Source: Acidobacteriaceae bacterium (GTDB taxonomy: Bacteria > Acidobacteriota > Terriglobia > Terriglobales > Acidobacteriaceae). Taken from it: DNA of 64,000 nucleotides. The DNA is taken from positions 74,358-138,357 of the forward strand of contig PLBY01000155.1 in NCBI GenBank assembly GCA_003134655.1, in the 5' to 3' direction. Shown piece after piece: positions 50,845-61,017 of the stretch. The position numbers were made by a program, and so were the translations under genes. Below the pieces are notes generated by a model, which was not told the DNA's origin, made no database searches, and worked only from the letters and a program-made list of their open reading frames with translations. The stretch's first letter is position 1; each line of letters starts with the position of its first letter.

Positions 50845-51759
50845 TTGCAGAAACGCTTTTACATCCTTTTTGTGGCCCGCGGGGACGACGGCCAGTTGCG
50901 CAAAATCTCCATCCCCGTGCATTACCTGTACGTGTTCGTCGTGGGCGCCGCAATCGGATTCCTCAGCCTGACCGGCATCGCCAGCTCTTATACCCGCATG
51001 CTCCTGAAGGTTTCCCGCTACAACGAGTTGCGGACGGAAAAAGATCAGCTGAAAAACAACTATTCGCGCCTGGAGCAGGTGGCCAAAGAGCGCGACGTGC
51101 AGGTAGCGTCGCTGGGTTCGATCGCCGGAGAAGTTTCGGCCCTCTACGGTCTAAAGGCGCAGCCTACGCTGGTGACGGCAACCTCCGAGCAGATTCAGGA
51201 TGCCGATGTAAGTTCTTCGCTCGACCAGTTGCATGCCCTGCGGACTTCGGCCCTGACCGGGGCGACGATGGTCGGCCTGACCATGGGCCTGACACGCAAT
51301 GCGACGACGGCCGACTGGTTCAAGGCCAATTCGGCTCCCAACCTATGGCCGGTCGAAGGCCAAGTGACGGGCAGCTTTGGCGAGCGGATTGATCCATTCA
51401 ACGGAGAAGGCGCATTCCACAGCGGCGTGGATATTGGCAGTAGCTATGGCGCCCGGATTATTGCTCCGGCGGATGGCAAGGTGGTATTCAGCGATCTCAT
51501 GGGCGGCTACGGCAAGGCCATCATGATCGATCATGGCAACGGCATCAGCACTCGCTACGGCCACCTTTCAGGCTACGCCGTCACGGCTGGCCAGTCGGTG
51601 CACCGCGGCGACGTGATCGGCTATGTGGGAGAGAGCGGACGCTCCACCGGGCCCCATCTTCATTACGAAGTCCGCATCAACGACACTCCAGTTAATCCCT
51701 ACAAGTACCTCCGCATTACGGTCGCCCACAGCAGCGGCGGCTTCGCTGCAGGAAGCTAG
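50845..51759 (+). CDS. Membrane-anchored M23 murein endopeptidase
   Basis: An N-terminal membrane helix (YLYVFVVGAAIGFLSLTGI) is followed by a coiled coil (LRTEKDQLKNNYSRLEQVAK) and a C-terminal lysostaphin-like domain. The zinc ligands are in FHSGVDIGS (HxxxD) and GPHLHYEVR (HxH). This would cut peptidoglycan cross-links in the periplasm. TTG 50845 with GAGGAG just upstream is the start. About 304 aa. It is preceded by a long leader. Confidence 0.9.
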   Translation: MQKRFYILFVARGDDGQLRKISIPVHYLYVFVVGAAIGFLSLTGIASSYTRMLLKVSRYNELRTEKDQLKNNYSRLEQVAKERDVQVASLGSIAGEVSALYGLKAQPTLVTATSEQIQDADVSSSLDQLHALRTSALTGATMVGLTMGLTRNATTADWFKANSAPNLWPVEGQVTGSFGERIDPFNGEGAFHSGVDIGSSYGARIIAPADGKVVFSDLMGGYGKAIMIDHGNGISTRYGHLSGYAVTAGQSVHRGDVIGYVGESGRSTGPHLHYEVRINDTPVNPYKYLRITVAHSSGGFAAGS

Positions 51760-51764
51760 AAACA

Positions 51765-51904
51765 AGCTCTCAGCCGTCAGCCTTCCGCTAAGACAAATCT
51801 CGTCCCGCCACGTTCCAAATCGTGAAAAGCCATCAGTCGCGATGCAGTCTTAAGGATTCCCTCGCAGGATGTTGGGAACTGAAAGCTGACAGCTGACAGC
51901 TTTT
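51765..51904. repeat. Heptamer hairpin, GTCAGCT family
   Basis: AGCTCTCAGCCGTCAGCC at the left and GAAAGCTGACAGCTGACAGC at the right, separated by about 85 nt and complementary. Lies between the M23 gene and the convergent kinase gene. Confidence 0.65.
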
Positions 51905-54551
51905 AAGGCAGCTGCAGATCTAGAGCGTAGATCTCGTGCGAACTGACGTCGCGCACGGTGAGGACGCTTCCGTCTGGAGCCACGCCCGACCAGCTTCCCC
52001 AAACTCCCCCGAAGCGGTGCAGATCATTCCAGGAGAGAAAACGCTCGGAGCGGTTCGCGCCTAGTTTGAGCGTATGCATGGAAGGTTCAGCCGCGAGAAA
52101 TCGTTCAATGTAGATGGATTTGCTGTCCCGAGCCCAAACCGGGTAACCGATGGTCCCGTCTTCCGTGCGGAGCCATTCGGACCACTGACGGGTGCTGAGG
52201 TTGAACAGCATCAGCTTTTTCGAATCCGACGCCAGGGCCACCAGGTAACGGCCATCGGGAGACCAGCGGGGGCTGAACATTCCCCGAGAGCCAGGCACAG
52301 CGGAAGATTGTCGCGTCGACAGGTCAAAAATCTGAATCTCGAGTTCGCCCAAGTCCATTCCGTAGGAGGGACGGCCGAATGCGATCTGTCTCCCATCCGG
52401 CGACCATGTAGCGTCGTTTTCCTGGCGGTCCTGCGGGAGCAGTTCCTGCGGCGTTCCGCCCTGGGCAGAGATCAAGTAAATCTTCCAGGGCTTCCCCGTT
52501 TCGGTTCCGATGAAGGCGATCTGTTTGCCATCCGGCGACCAACGCGGCAGGGTGGCATATACGGGCCAGTACGTGAGCTGCATTTTTTGCGAACCGTCAG
52601 CGCGAGCCCGCCAAAGCGTCAATTCCGGATAGCTGATGTACACGATCCATTCACCATCGGGTGAAAAGTCCGCCTCACCGGCCGAAACGCCAGAGAGAAA
52701 TGGAAGGAACTGGCGCGAGCGCGAATCGTACCGCACCAACTCTCCCTGAAGTAGTTCACCGTTGGCGAAGATGCGATTGCCGTCGGGGCTGGAAACGGGG
52801 TCCGAATACCACAGCGGCCCGGTGGTGAGTTGCGCGGGTGCGGGATTGCGGTGGAACGGGCGATGGCTTTCGCTCACGGCCCACAGGTCCTTGGTGCCTG
52901 TCGAAGGCTGGACTTCGAAGATGTAATAGCGGCCGTCGCGCGTCCAGTCCCCGCAGCACACCATGGCATCGGTCTTCCATCCAGGAAATACTGGGTGCAG
53001 ATCAGAACCATCCGGCTTCATCTCCCAAAGAGAAGAAATGTTGTTTCCGGTGGGCTTGAGGGTCATGCGCAAACGCTGGCCGTCCGGTGAAAAGCGGATG
53101 CCGCTCGGGATCTCGGAGAAACTTCTCACCCTTCGCGACTGGCTGCCATCGGCATTGGCGAAGTAGAGGTCAAGTCCTTTCAGGAAAACGAGATGCTGAC
53201 CGTCCGGGGACCACGCAGCTTCCCGGGCTTCAATGTCGTCAAGGCGGCGAGGCGAGCCGGCCGGCAGGGGCAGAGCCCACAGCGGCGCGGGGGACGTACC
53301 CTGGTAGTCCGATATCAGCAAGGTGGAGTGGTCTGGGCTCAGTCCGAAAATGTTGATGTTCTGGAACGGCACTGGAATGGGGAAGGTTTCGCCCCCGGAG
53401 GCAGAAACCTGCCCCGCGACCATATGACCGCTCGAGAACTCAGAAAAGTAGATGCGCGAGCCGTCGGTCACGAGTTGGTCCTTGAACATACCGTCACGCG
53501 TGATCTGCTTCAGGCCCACAAGCTTGGGTGGGGCAATGGGAAGCAGGAGCCATGCGACAGCAATAACCGCAACGATCAGCAGCGCCACAGAGGTTGCAAC
53601 GGCTGCCGGACGCTTCACTTTTCCTTGCTGCAGCGCGGCAGTGGAGCGCGAAACATGGCCCGTGGCAGAGAGCACTTTGTCGGAATCGGTGTCGCGCTTG
53701 AGTCGCTTCAGATCAGCCCGAAGTTCCGAGGCACTCTGGTAGCGGACATCACGCTCCTTCTCCAGCGCCGTGTTGATAATCCGCTCACACTCCGGTGGCA
53801 AAGCTGGATTCAGACGCCCCACGGCAGCCGGGAGCTTGTGGAGTATGGAATCGAAGATGGCGGCCGAAGTGTTCCCGGAAAACGGCAGAGTCCCGGTCGC
53901 CATTTCGTATAACACGGTCCCGAAGGAGAACAAATCCGTGCGCGGGTCCAGGTCCTTTCCCAAAGCCTGCTCCGGAGACATGTAAGCGACGGTCCCCAAG
54001 GCAGTGCCCGGACTGGTGAGATTGCTTTCGCTGGCCGTGGTAGCCATGCCGATGGAAACCGGCGCGCTCAACTTCGCCAAACCGAAGTCGAGCAACTTGG
54101 CGTGCCCGCGGTCGGTGACGAAGATATTCCCGGGCTTGATGTCGCGGTGGATAATCCCGCGGGCATGCGCGGCATCGAGGGCATCGGCAATCTCGATGGC
54201 GAGCTCCAGCAGACGATCGAACTCCAGCGGCGCACCGCGGAGCAATTCCCGCAAGGAGTGGCCTTCCAGACACTCCATCGCAATGAAGAAATTGCCCTGC
54301 TGCTCTCCGACTTCGTAAATGGTGCAGATGTTGGGATGATTCAGCGCCGAAGCGGCACGCGCCTCCCTCCGGAAGCGTTCATAGGCCTGGGAGTCATGAG
54401 CGAGGTCGTCCGACAGAAACTTGAGGGCAACGAAGCGGCCGAGTTCCAGGTCCTCGGCCTTGTAGACCACACTCATCCCGCCACTGCCCAGGCGCTCTAA
54501 GACTCGGTAGTGGGAGATGGACTGGCCCGCGATGGCGTGCAGTGTAGACAC
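51903..54551 (-). CDS. Ser/Thr protein kinase with periplasmic PD40 beta-propeller
   Basis: PknB-like kinase domain (residues about 15-275): [12 protein letters not shown], Lys44, [10 protein letters not shown] (Asp137) and DFG at 155-157. One membrane helix follows ([19 protein letters not shown]). The rest is a PD40 propeller homologous to that of the winged-helix sensor at 10481, sharing the AGSPRRL, FPGWxxxxxxCCG and [10 protein letters not shown] patterns. It should sense an outside signal and phosphorylate cytoplasmic targets. It is divergent from another kinase gene at 54835. ATG 54551 starts it; 882 aa. Confidence 0.93.
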   Translation of the reverse strand: MSTLHAIAGQSISHYRVLERLGSGGMSVVYKAEDLELGRFVALKFLSDDLAHDSQAYERFRREARAASALNHPNICTIYEVGEQQGNFFIAMECLEGHSLRELLRGAPLEFDRLLELAIEIADALDAAHARGIIHRDIKPGNIFVTDRGHAKLLDFGLAKLSAPVSIGMATTASESNLTSPGTALGTVAYMSPEQALGKDLDPRTDLFSFGTVLYEMATGTLPFSGNTSAAIFDSILHKLPAAVGRLNPALPPECERIINTALEKERDVRYQSASELRADLKRLKRDTDSDKVLSATGHVSRSTAALQQGKVKRPAAVATSVALLIVAVIAVAWLLLPIAPPKLVGLKQITRDGMFKDQLVTDGSRIYFSEFSSGHMVAGQVSASGGETFPIPVPFQNINIFGLSPDHSTLLISDYQGTSPAPLWALPLPAGSPRRLDDIEAREAAWSPDGQHLVFLKGLDLYFANADGSQSRRVRSFSEIPSGIRFSPDGQRLRMTLKPTGNNISSLWEMKPDGSDLHPVFPGWKTDAMVCCGDWTRDGRYYIFEVQPSTGTKDLWAVSESHRPFHRNPAPAQLTTGPLWYSDPVSSPDGNRIFANGELLQGELVRYDSRSRQFLPFLSGVSAGEADFSPDGEWIVYISYPELTLWRARADGSQKMQLTYWPVYATLPRWSPDGKQIAFIGTETGKPWKIYLISAQGGTPQELLPQDRQENDATWSPDGRQIAFGRPSYGMDLGELEIQIFDLSTRQSSAVPGSRGMFSPRWSPDGRYLVALASDSKKLMLFNLSTRQWSEWLRTEDGTIGYPVWARDSKSIYIERFLAAEPSMHTLKLGANRSERFLSWNDLHRFGGVWGSWSGVAPDGSVLTVRDVSSHEIYALDLQLP

Positions 54552-54834
54552 CGGTACGGTACCCCTTGGAATGCTACAAAACCGCTCCGCAGGGGTAAGT
54601 GCCCAAAGTCACAAGAGCCCGTGATTCCAGGGTGCACCCCCGGGTCTCACCGCCGACGAGCGCAGACCCGCCACGGGGAACGCATTTCTCTCGCCCGGAA
54701 TGCAAGAACAGGCTGTTACCGGGGTAATGGAGCGATCCAAACAGGGTGCGGATAACGGTGTCCGTGGCACTAACATAGTAGAAATCCTTCCCTAGTGACG
54801 TGGCGGAGCTATAGCTCCGCTCAAGGACGACTCC
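54552..54834. promoter_or_regulatory. Divergent promoter region between two kinase genes
   Basis: 283 bp. Holds the perfect palindrome GCGGAGCTATAGCTCCGC (54803-54820), 15 nt before the ATG of the plus-strand kinase, an operator-like or repeat element. No other feature is evident. Confidence 0.4.
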
Positions 54835-56433
54835 ATGGAGAATCCCGAGATCAAACGGTTTGGCCGCTACGAGATCGTGGCGGAATTGGGCCGCGGGGCC
54901 ATGGGTGTGGTGTACAAGGCCCAGGACCCGCAGATCAATCGCACGGTCGCGGTGAAAACCGTTTCGCTGTCGGGCCAGGAGCCGGACGAGGAAAAGGAAT
55001 TTCGCCTGCGGTTTAATCACGAGGCGCAGGCCGCGGGACGTCTGCACCATCCTGGCATCGTCGCCATTTTTGATGTCGGAGAGAATCCCGAGAACGGCGA
55101 TCCCTACATCGTTCTGGAGTATGTAGCAGGCGAATCTCTGAACCGGATTCTGGCGCGCGAAAAGAAGCTCCCGCTGGACACGGCGCTGCAACTGGTGGAA
55201 GAGGTCGCCGAGGCGCTCGACTACGCCCATGCCCAGGGCGTAATTCATCGCGACATTAAGCCCGGTAATATTCTGATTAACGAGGATGGCCACGCCAAGA
55301 TCGCCGACTTCGGGATCGCCAAGCTGAACCTCGCGCACTTCACCCTGCCTGGAAAGGTGCTGGGAACTCCAGCCTATATGTCGCCGGAACAGTTAAGCGG
55401 CGAAGGACTGGATGGGCGCTCGGATCTTTTCTCACTCGGCGTCATTCTGTACGCCATGGTTACCGGGCATTCTCCGTTCCAGGGAGACAGCGCGACCACG
55501 GTGTGCTTCAAGGTGGCGAATCGTGAGCCCGTGGAGGCGAGCGCGCTGGACATGACCTTGCCCCGTGAACTGGATGAAGTAATTTCGCGCGCGATGGCGA
55601 AGAATCCGGAAGACCGCTACCAGCGAGGCGCGGAATTGGCAGAGGACGTACGCCAGTTGCAGCAGATGTTCAAGCCGGGTTCGACGACGACGTCGCTCCG
55701 AGCAGTCGCACCGCTTGCCACGGCCTCGACCGGAACGCGCGCTCGAACCACCAGCCAGGCGGCCTCAGCAACCAATCACGTGGCCCAGGTGGCGAGGGCT
55801 AACAACGCAGTCCGCAGCGCGATTCGCAAGGCCCCGCTCCGGGATCTGATTCTGGGTGCGGCCACGCTGATCGCGCTGGTGTTTGTCGCGGCTCAATCGA
55901 GGCTGCAGGTTACGCCCCCTAAAGAAGCGGCGAGTGCTTACGTGACTCCTCCCAGCACCGCAGGAAGCAGTATCAGTCCGAGTTCTGCAAAAGATTTGCC
56001 TGGCGCAGCGGCAGTTGCAGTTCCGGCGACGCCAGCCCCCGCTAGCGCCCCGCCGCAGAAACGTCGTTCTTCAACTGCACATGCGACCAGTCCAATCGTT
56101 GTGCCCCTTTCCAATCTCGATCTCGCGGTTCAGCATCAGTTCAAAGATGCCACCCTGTTCGTTTGGGTCGATGACAAGCTGATGTTGACGAAGCCGTTGC
56201 ACGGGGCCGCGCAGAAGCATCTGGTCGTGTTCAACGGAATGCGGGGTGTGGAGTCGGAGACTCTGAAGATCCCTGCGGGAAAGCATGTGATCCGCGTAAG
56301 GGCACTCTCGGCCGATGAGACGATCGACCTGTCCCGGACGGCTTCCGGTGAGTTCATCGGGGGCGCCGACAAGGCTCTGCACGTCACCATCGACAAGCAC
56401 AACACCGTGATGCGGCTGAGTTGGGGTCAGTAG
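54835..56433 (+). CDS. Ser/Thr protein kinase with one membrane helix
   Basis: PknB-like kinase domain: LGRGAMGVVYKA, Lys41, [23 protein letters not shown] and GTPAYMSPEQLSGE. A linker of Thr/Ala-rich residues is followed by one membrane helix (LGAATLIALVFVAAQ), then a Pro/Ser/Ala-rich stretch and a small beta domain (LDLAVQHQFKDATLFVWVDD). There is no PD40 domain here. 532 aa, start ATG 54835. Confidence 0.92.
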   Translation: MENPEIKRFGRYEIVAELGRGAMGVVYKAQDPQINRTVAVKTVSLSGQEPDEEKEFRLRFNHEAQAAGRLHHPGIVAIFDVGENPENGDPYIVLEYVAGESLNRILAREKKLPLDTALQLVEEVAEALDYAHAQGVIHRDIKPGNILINEDGHAKIADFGIAKLNLAHFTLPGKVLGTPAYMSPEQLSGEGLDGRSDLFSLGVILYAMVTGHSPFQGDSATTVCFKVANREPVEASALDMTLPRELDEVISRAMAKNPEDRYQRGAELAEDVRQLQQMFKPGSTTTSLRAVAPLATASTGTRARTTSQAASATNHVAQVARANNAVRSAIRKAPLRDLILGAATLIALVFVAAQSRLQVTPPKEAASAYVTPPSTAGSSISPSSAKDLPGAAAVAVPATPAPASAPPQKRRSSTAHATSPIVVPLSNLDLAVQHQFKDATLFVWVDDKLMLTKPLHGAAQKHLVVFNGMRGVESETLKIPAGKHVIRVRALSADETIDLSRTASGEFIGGADKALHVTIDKHNTVMRLSWGQ

Positions 56434-56496
56434 GCGGCTGAACTGCGGTAGGCCGCTGAGTTGGGGTCAAGTAAGCCGCTGCCACGTCTTCACAGT

Positions 56497-56527
56497 TTGC
56501 TGAGAAACTCCCTTTTGGGTGGCGCAG
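56497..56527. repeat. Fragment similar to the gtrA element
   Basis: 25 of 31 bases match 1161-1191, including an unbroken TTTTGGGTGGCGCAG. It is in a 224-bp gap. Confidence 0.5.
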
Positions 56528-56657
56528 AGCTTCGAGTTGAGTCGCTCGCCCAATCTCCCCACCCACAACCACAACTGGGCCGCTCTCTCATAATGCATTG
56601 ACCAGCGGTCAAAGCGTGCTATCGCCTGTTTAGAACAGCCGTGCTAATTTAGCGACC

Positions 56658-57404
56658 ATGAGCGACATTGATCCCGAAGTCCTTGCGCAAGCAAAGCGCG
56701 ATTATGGGGAGAACTGCGAGTTAGTTAAACTGACAGAATGGTCGTATCAGTTTAAGTGCGGCGAGAAGTCTTTTTGCAGGATTTCTAGATTCATTGCGGA
56801 AAAAGGGTTTGCGGTCAGCGCCTCCGAAATTCGCCGCCGCTGGCCTGCGATGGATCATCGGGAGCGAATCGATTTCGCGTGCAATTTTCAGGCCAAGGAA
56901 ACTTGGACGACGAATGATGATGAAATTTTGGATGTCATCATGAGTGACGGCGACGACGACATTTGGAGCGGCTGCGCACTGGGTATGTTGAGGCACAGCA
57001 ATCGCAATCGTGTCGTGGAGTTTCTCATCGAGCGCATAGGATTGAACGAGAGCGGCCATGCGCCACTCAACTACATACAAGCACTCGGCCTAGCAGGTGA
57101 TCGCCGTGCAACTGAAGTGATTCGACCTTACTACGACAAATTCTCAAAGGCCATGGAAGCCGAAGCTGTCAGCGGCATACCAGACGACATTTATTGGGGA
57201 CCGATTCCATATTTTTCTTTCTTGTGTGTGGCAGCGGACCTCTTCAGGATTGAGGGCGCTAAGGAGTACGAGCAGGCAATCAAACGATACTTTGATCATT
57301 CCAACGAGCAAGTGCGCTGGTGGGCAGAGCATGCGTTGGATTTCAAAGGCCCTACTACCCTGAAGAGGAACGCGGAATACGCGAGAACAGGGCGATTTCC
57401 GTAG
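56658..57404 (+). CDS. HEAT-like repeat protein of unknown function
   Basis: 248 aa, acidic, no signal peptide or membrane helix. Alpha-helical repeat pattern with WSGCALGMLRHSNRNRVVEF, NYIQALGLAGDRRATEVIRP and WWAEHALDFKG. The base composition is less GC-rich than neighbours, so it may have been acquired. I do not recognise the family. Start ATG 56658. Confidence 0.6.
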   Translation: MSDIDPEVLAQAKRDYGENCELVKLTEWSYQFKCGEKSFCRISRFIAEKGFAVSASEIRRRWPAMDHRERIDFACNFQAKETWTTNDDEILDVIMSDGDDDIWSGCALGMLRHSNRNRVVEFLIERIGLNESGHAPLNYIQALGLAGDRRATEVIRPYYDKFSKAMEAEAVSGIPDDIYWGPIPYFSFLCVAADLFRIEGAKEYEQAIKRYFDHSNEQVRWWAEHALDFKGPTTLKRNAEYARTGRFP

Positions 57405-57487
57405 TTGACGTAAAATCACGGTTACACTCCCCGACTGAGTTCTTTCAGCAAACTGTTTAGCGGCGTGCGCCTAGATGCAATGACCCG

Positions 57488-57664
57488 CTATTCGTCCCGC
57501 AGCGCCACCGCGATCAACAACAGCGTCACTCCTCCGAATGTGACCGGATCGGTTGCGGTCACGCCGAACAACAGCGACGACACCGCCCGCGTCAGCGCAA
57601 ACGATCCTACGATTCCAATCGCCACGCCGATCAAGATCCGCGAGTTATCATCCGCCGCGGTGCT
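57488..57664 (-). pseudogene. Remnant of an ADOP/MacB-type permease
   Basis: The frame encodes ILIGVAIGIVGSFALTRAVS, SLLFGVTATDPVTFGGVTLL, LIAVALRDE and then stops. This is the well-known C-terminal membrane segment of Acidobacteria orphan permeases, cut before the usual PARRA motif, with no upstream FtsX domains. The upstream part of the same frame is antisense to a DUF3592 gene. Confidence 0.65.
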
Positions 57665-58056
57665 TACTGGCGCAACCCCATCCAATTTTCCGAGACTACC
57701 AGGGAATTCCCAGGATTTTGGGGATCGTACTTCACCGAAGTGTGAAGCCCGAGGCGGCAGGAGTGAAGGTTGATCCAGTGCCGCAGGTAGGTGACATCCT
57801 GCGAGCATTCGTAGGTTACGCCCGCCACGTCGTATTTATAGATGAGCATGATGGCGGCGTGGTAGGTGCTCGTGACCGCCAGTTCCTGCACGTCAATCAC
57901 GGTGCCATCGGTGATGCGGCCTGTGCCCTCGAGCCACGCCCTGCGCTCGCGTTCCAGTTGATCAGCCGTCTTCGGCTTGCGTCGCAGCAGCGCGTAGGCA
58001 CCCAGCACTGCGACGCCGCCCGCTGCAACTAATCCATAGAGTCGTAGTGAATCCAT
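57664..58056 (-). CDS. DUF3592-type membrane protein
   Basis: 130 aa. One N-terminal helix (LYGLVAAGGVAVLGAYALL), then a soluble domain with DGTVIDVQELAVTSTYHAAI and VKYDPQNPGNSLV, the pattern of DUF3592. Start ATG 58056. Function unknown. Followed by the ADOP remnant on the same strand. Confidence 0.7.
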   Translation of the reverse strand: MDSLRLYGLVAAGGVAVLGAYALLRRKPKTADQLERERRAWLEGTGRITDGTVIDVQELAVTSTYHAAIMLIYKYDVAGVTYECSQDVTYLRHWINLHSCRLGLHTSVKYDPQNPGNSLVVSENWMGLRQ

Positions 58057-58240
58057 ACGTAAGGTGGGTTGAAATCGGTTCGTGCTCCGCCGACTTCCCT
58101 ATCAGCATAAGCTGAAAGCCAGATGCGTGGAAGTGGTTGTGGGGTTACGGAGGTGCCACTGGCTGTGAAAAACTTGCGGGCGGCGGAAAAGTCCCATCTT
58201 GATCTAGAATCAGCCGCGGGTTTGTTCAGCGAGGTAGCAG

Positions 58241-60385
58241 ATGAATTTCGCGGCGATCTTTGCGTGCATTCTGACTTTGAGCGTGCTGACAACTGCCGGC
58301 GCGGGGTCGGGGCCGGCGTCGGCAAAGTCCACAGAAAAGAGTTCGCACTACGACTGGGCGGTGTATGGCGGGACTCCCGAGAACAATCATTTTTCCCCTC
58401 TCAAGCAGATCAATCGCAGCAACGTAAAACAACTCGGAGTTGCTTGGACATTCGATACCGAAGAAGAGGGCGGGCTGCAGACCAGCCCGATTGTCGTTGA
58501 CGGCGTGCTGTACGGTTTGACGCCGTCGCAGAAGGTATTTGCCCTGAATGCGGCGACGGGAAAGCTCCTATGGAAGTTCGACTCCGGGATTAAAGGGACT
58601 CAGCCGGATCGGGGGCTGGCTTTTTGGAGTGACAACAAGGAGCACCGAATCCTGGTCGCGGTAATGAACTTCGTCTACGCGCTCGACGCCGCGACTGGTA
58701 AGCCGATTTCAAGTTTCGGAAAGGACGGGCGCATCGATCTCCGCGAGGATTTGGGACGCGATCCTACGGCGCAGTCGATTTATGCGACCAGCCCGGCCGT
58801 GATTTACAAAGACCTCATGATCGTGGGCGGGCGCGAGTCTGAGACCTTGCCTGCGTCTCCGGGCGACGTGCGGGCCTATGACGTGCCCAGCGGGAAATTG
58901 CGGTGGTCGTTCCACTCGATTCCGCATCCTGGCGAGTTTGGCTACGACACCTGGCCGAAAGAAGCGTGGAAGACGAGCGGCGCCGCGAACAACTGGACTG
59001 GGATGACGGTCGATACGCATCGCGGGATTGTCTATGTCCCGACTGGCTCGGCGGCATTTGACTTCTACGGAGCAGATCGGCTCGGCGATGATCTATTCGC
59101 GAACTGCCTGATCGCTTTGAACGCCGAGACCGGCGAGCGCATCTGGCATTTTCAGGCCGTGAAGCACGATCTCTGGGACCGCGATTTCCCCGCGCCGCCT
59201 GTCCTTCTCACCGTCGAACGCGATGGCAAGAAAGTCGACGCGGTCGCGCAGACGACCAAGCAGGGATTTGTCTTTCTATTCGACCGGACGAATGGCAAGC
59301 CACTGTTTCCCGTCGAGTGCCGTGAGTATCCTCCAAGCAATGTCCCAGGAGAAGTGGCAGCGCAGCAGCAATGCCTGCCTGCGAAGCCGGCGCCGTTCGC
59401 GCGCCAGTTGCTGACGGAGAGTCTTCTGAGCGAGCGCACGCCGGAAGTGCATCAATGGGCGCTGGAAAAGTTCCGCAGCTTTCGCAGCGAGGGACAGTTC
59501 GTTCCCTTCAGCGTGGGGAAAGACACGGTCATCTTTCCCGGATTCGATGGCGGCGCAGAGTGGGGCGGCGCCGCGGCCGATCCGGACACCGGAATTCTCT
59601 ATGTCAACGCGAACGATGTAGCCTGGACCGGTGCACTGGCGGAGAACACGGGCGAAAACAGCCCGAAGGCTGTGTACCTGAGTCAGTGCGCAGTGTGCCA
59701 CGGCGAAAAGATGGCGGGATCGCCTCCGGCGATTCCGTCGCTGGTGGGCGTTGGCGATCGGATGCCGGCCGCGGACGTCGCCGCCACGATCAAGAACGGC
59801 AAGGGCCGCATGCCCGGCTTCGCCAACCTGGAGAATGACAGCGAGCAGTGGTACGGATTGCTCTCGTATGTGATGAGCGGGGGCAAAGACAGCGGCACCA
59901 GAGAAAACAACGCCAAGGAAGTGGCGAGTTCCGGACCCGCACTGCCGGCGATCAAATATCACTTTACGGGATATCACAAGTTTCTGGACCCGGAAGGATA
60001 TCCCGCAGTGGCGCCTCCATGGGGAACGCTGAACGCCATCAATCTCAACACCGGCGAGTACGTCTGGAAGATTCCGTTGGGCGAGTATCCGGATCTCGCC
60101 GCGAAGGGCCAGAAAAGCACGGGCACCGAGAATTATGGAGGGCCGGTTGTAACCGCAGGCGGCCTGCTGTTCATCGGCGCGACCAACTTCGACAAGAAGT
60201 TTCGCGCCTTCGATAAGGCGACGGGCGCGCTGCTCTGGGAAACTACGCTGCCGTTCTCCGCGAACACGACTCCTGCAATCTACGAAGTGGATGGCAGGGA
60301 GTTCGTCGCAATCGCAGCGGGAGGAGGTAAGGACCCGAAGTCTAAGTCGGGTGGGGTGTATGTGGCGTTCGGGCTGAAGGAGTAA
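58241..60385 (+). CDS. PQQ-dependent dehydrogenase with inserted cytochrome c domain
   Basis: Signal peptide (FACILTLSVLTTAGAG) followed by an eight-bladed PQQ propeller: DWAVYGGTPENNHFSPLKQI, VDGVLYGLTPSQKVFALNA, NWTGMTVDTHRG. A haem motif CAVCH is at about residue 485 within a cytochrome c segment (GEKMAGSPPAIPSLVGVG), inserted before the last blades (KIPLGEYPDLAAKGQKSTGT). Oxidises an alcohol or sugar in the periplasm and passes electrons to its own haem. 714 aa, start ATG 58241. No PQQ biosynthesis genes are in the window. Confidence 0.88.
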   Translation: MNFAAIFACILTLSVLTTAGAGSGPASAKSTEKSSHYDWAVYGGTPENNHFSPLKQINRSNVKQLGVAWTFDTEEEGGLQTSPIVVDGVLYGLTPSQKVFALNAATGKLLWKFDSGIKGTQPDRGLAFWSDNKEHRILVAVMNFVYALDAATGKPISSFGKDGRIDLREDLGRDPTAQSIYATSPAVIYKDLMIVGGRESETLPASPGDVRAYDVPSGKLRWSFHSIPHPGEFGYDTWPKEAWKTSGAANNWTGMTVDTHRGIVYVPTGSAAFDFYGADRLGDDLFANCLIALNAETGERIWHFQAVKHDLWDRDFPAPPVLLTVERDGKKVDAVAQTTKQGFVFLFDRTNGKPLFPVECREYPPSNVPGEVAAQQQCLPAKPAPFARQLLTESLLSERTPEVHQWALEKFRSFRSEGQFVPFSVGKDTVIFPGFDGGAEWGGAAADPDTGILYVNANDVAWTGALAENTGENSPKAVYLSQCAVCHGEKMAGSPPAIPSLVGVGDRMPAADVAATIKNGKGRMPGFANLENDSEQWYGLLSYVMSGGKDSGTRENNAKEVASSGPALPAIKYHFTGYHKFLDPEGYPAVAPPWGTLNAINLNTGEYVWKIPLGEYPDLAAKGQKSTGTENYGGPVVTAGGLLFIGATNFDKKFRAFDKATGALLWETTLPFSANTTPAIYEVDGREFVAIAAGGGKDPKSKSGGVYVAFGLKE

Positions 60386-60450
60386 CCCCGTGATCGCTAG
60401 GGTCTTCTTCGTGAACCTTAGTGTCCTTAGTGGTTAGAGCTTTCGGATAG

Positions 60451-60864
60451 CTATTTGGTCTGGCTGCAGACTTCCTTGGTCACGAGCTCGACGAAGCCAC
60501 CTTCTGGAAGCTTGCCGAACTGATCGTCATGCGTGGCTTTCTTGCTGACGACGAAACGTCCACTGTGATCGCGGGAGTAGAACCATTCTGAGGTTGGGGC
60601 GGCGGTACCACTGGCGCAATTGAAGCGCACCCGGGCGCGCATTTCGACGAACGGTCCACCCTGCGGAAGTTCTGCCGGTTCCTTGTATTCGACGCGGACC
60701 AGCGCCAGCCGCTGATTATTCTTGAGGACGCGCACCGAACTGACCGAGACTTTATCGCCGGCTTCGGTCTGCCCGACGACGCGCCAGTCTCCAGCCGCTC
60801 GGACAACCAGGCTGACCACGAGCACCAGCGCCATCACGGCGAAAACGATAAGGGCTTTTTTCAA
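60451..60864 (-). CDS. Secreted small protein, possibly surface-adhesin E-like
   Basis: TTG 60864 gives a clean signal peptide (KKALIVFAVMALVLVVSLVV) and 137 aa. The domain has VSVSSVRVLKNNQRLALVRV, MRARVRFNCASGTAAP and a second Cys near the end (KEVCSQTK), a likely disulfide. An upstream TTG at 60927 would add 21 residues. Function is not known; the fold may be that of surface-adhesin E-like proteins. Confidence 0.55.
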   Translation of the reverse strand: MKKALIVFAVMALVLVVSLVVRAAGDWRVVGQTEAGDKVSVSSVRVLKNNQRLALVRVEYKEPAELPQGGPFVEMRARVRFNCASGTAAPTSEWFYSRDHSGRFVVSKKATHDDQFGKLPEGGFVELVTKEVCSQTK

Positions 60865-61017
60865 CGCTAGATTTTCCCAAGTTCCGATTGCACGAGACAC
60901 TCTCGTCGAAAAGAGCGATTCTGTCAACCGATTCCGGAAGAAAAGACCGTCTGCAATTCAATGCCCGTGTTATGGTTATGGGCGCAGTCGATTCCACTGC
61001 AAACCTGGGAAATTGGT

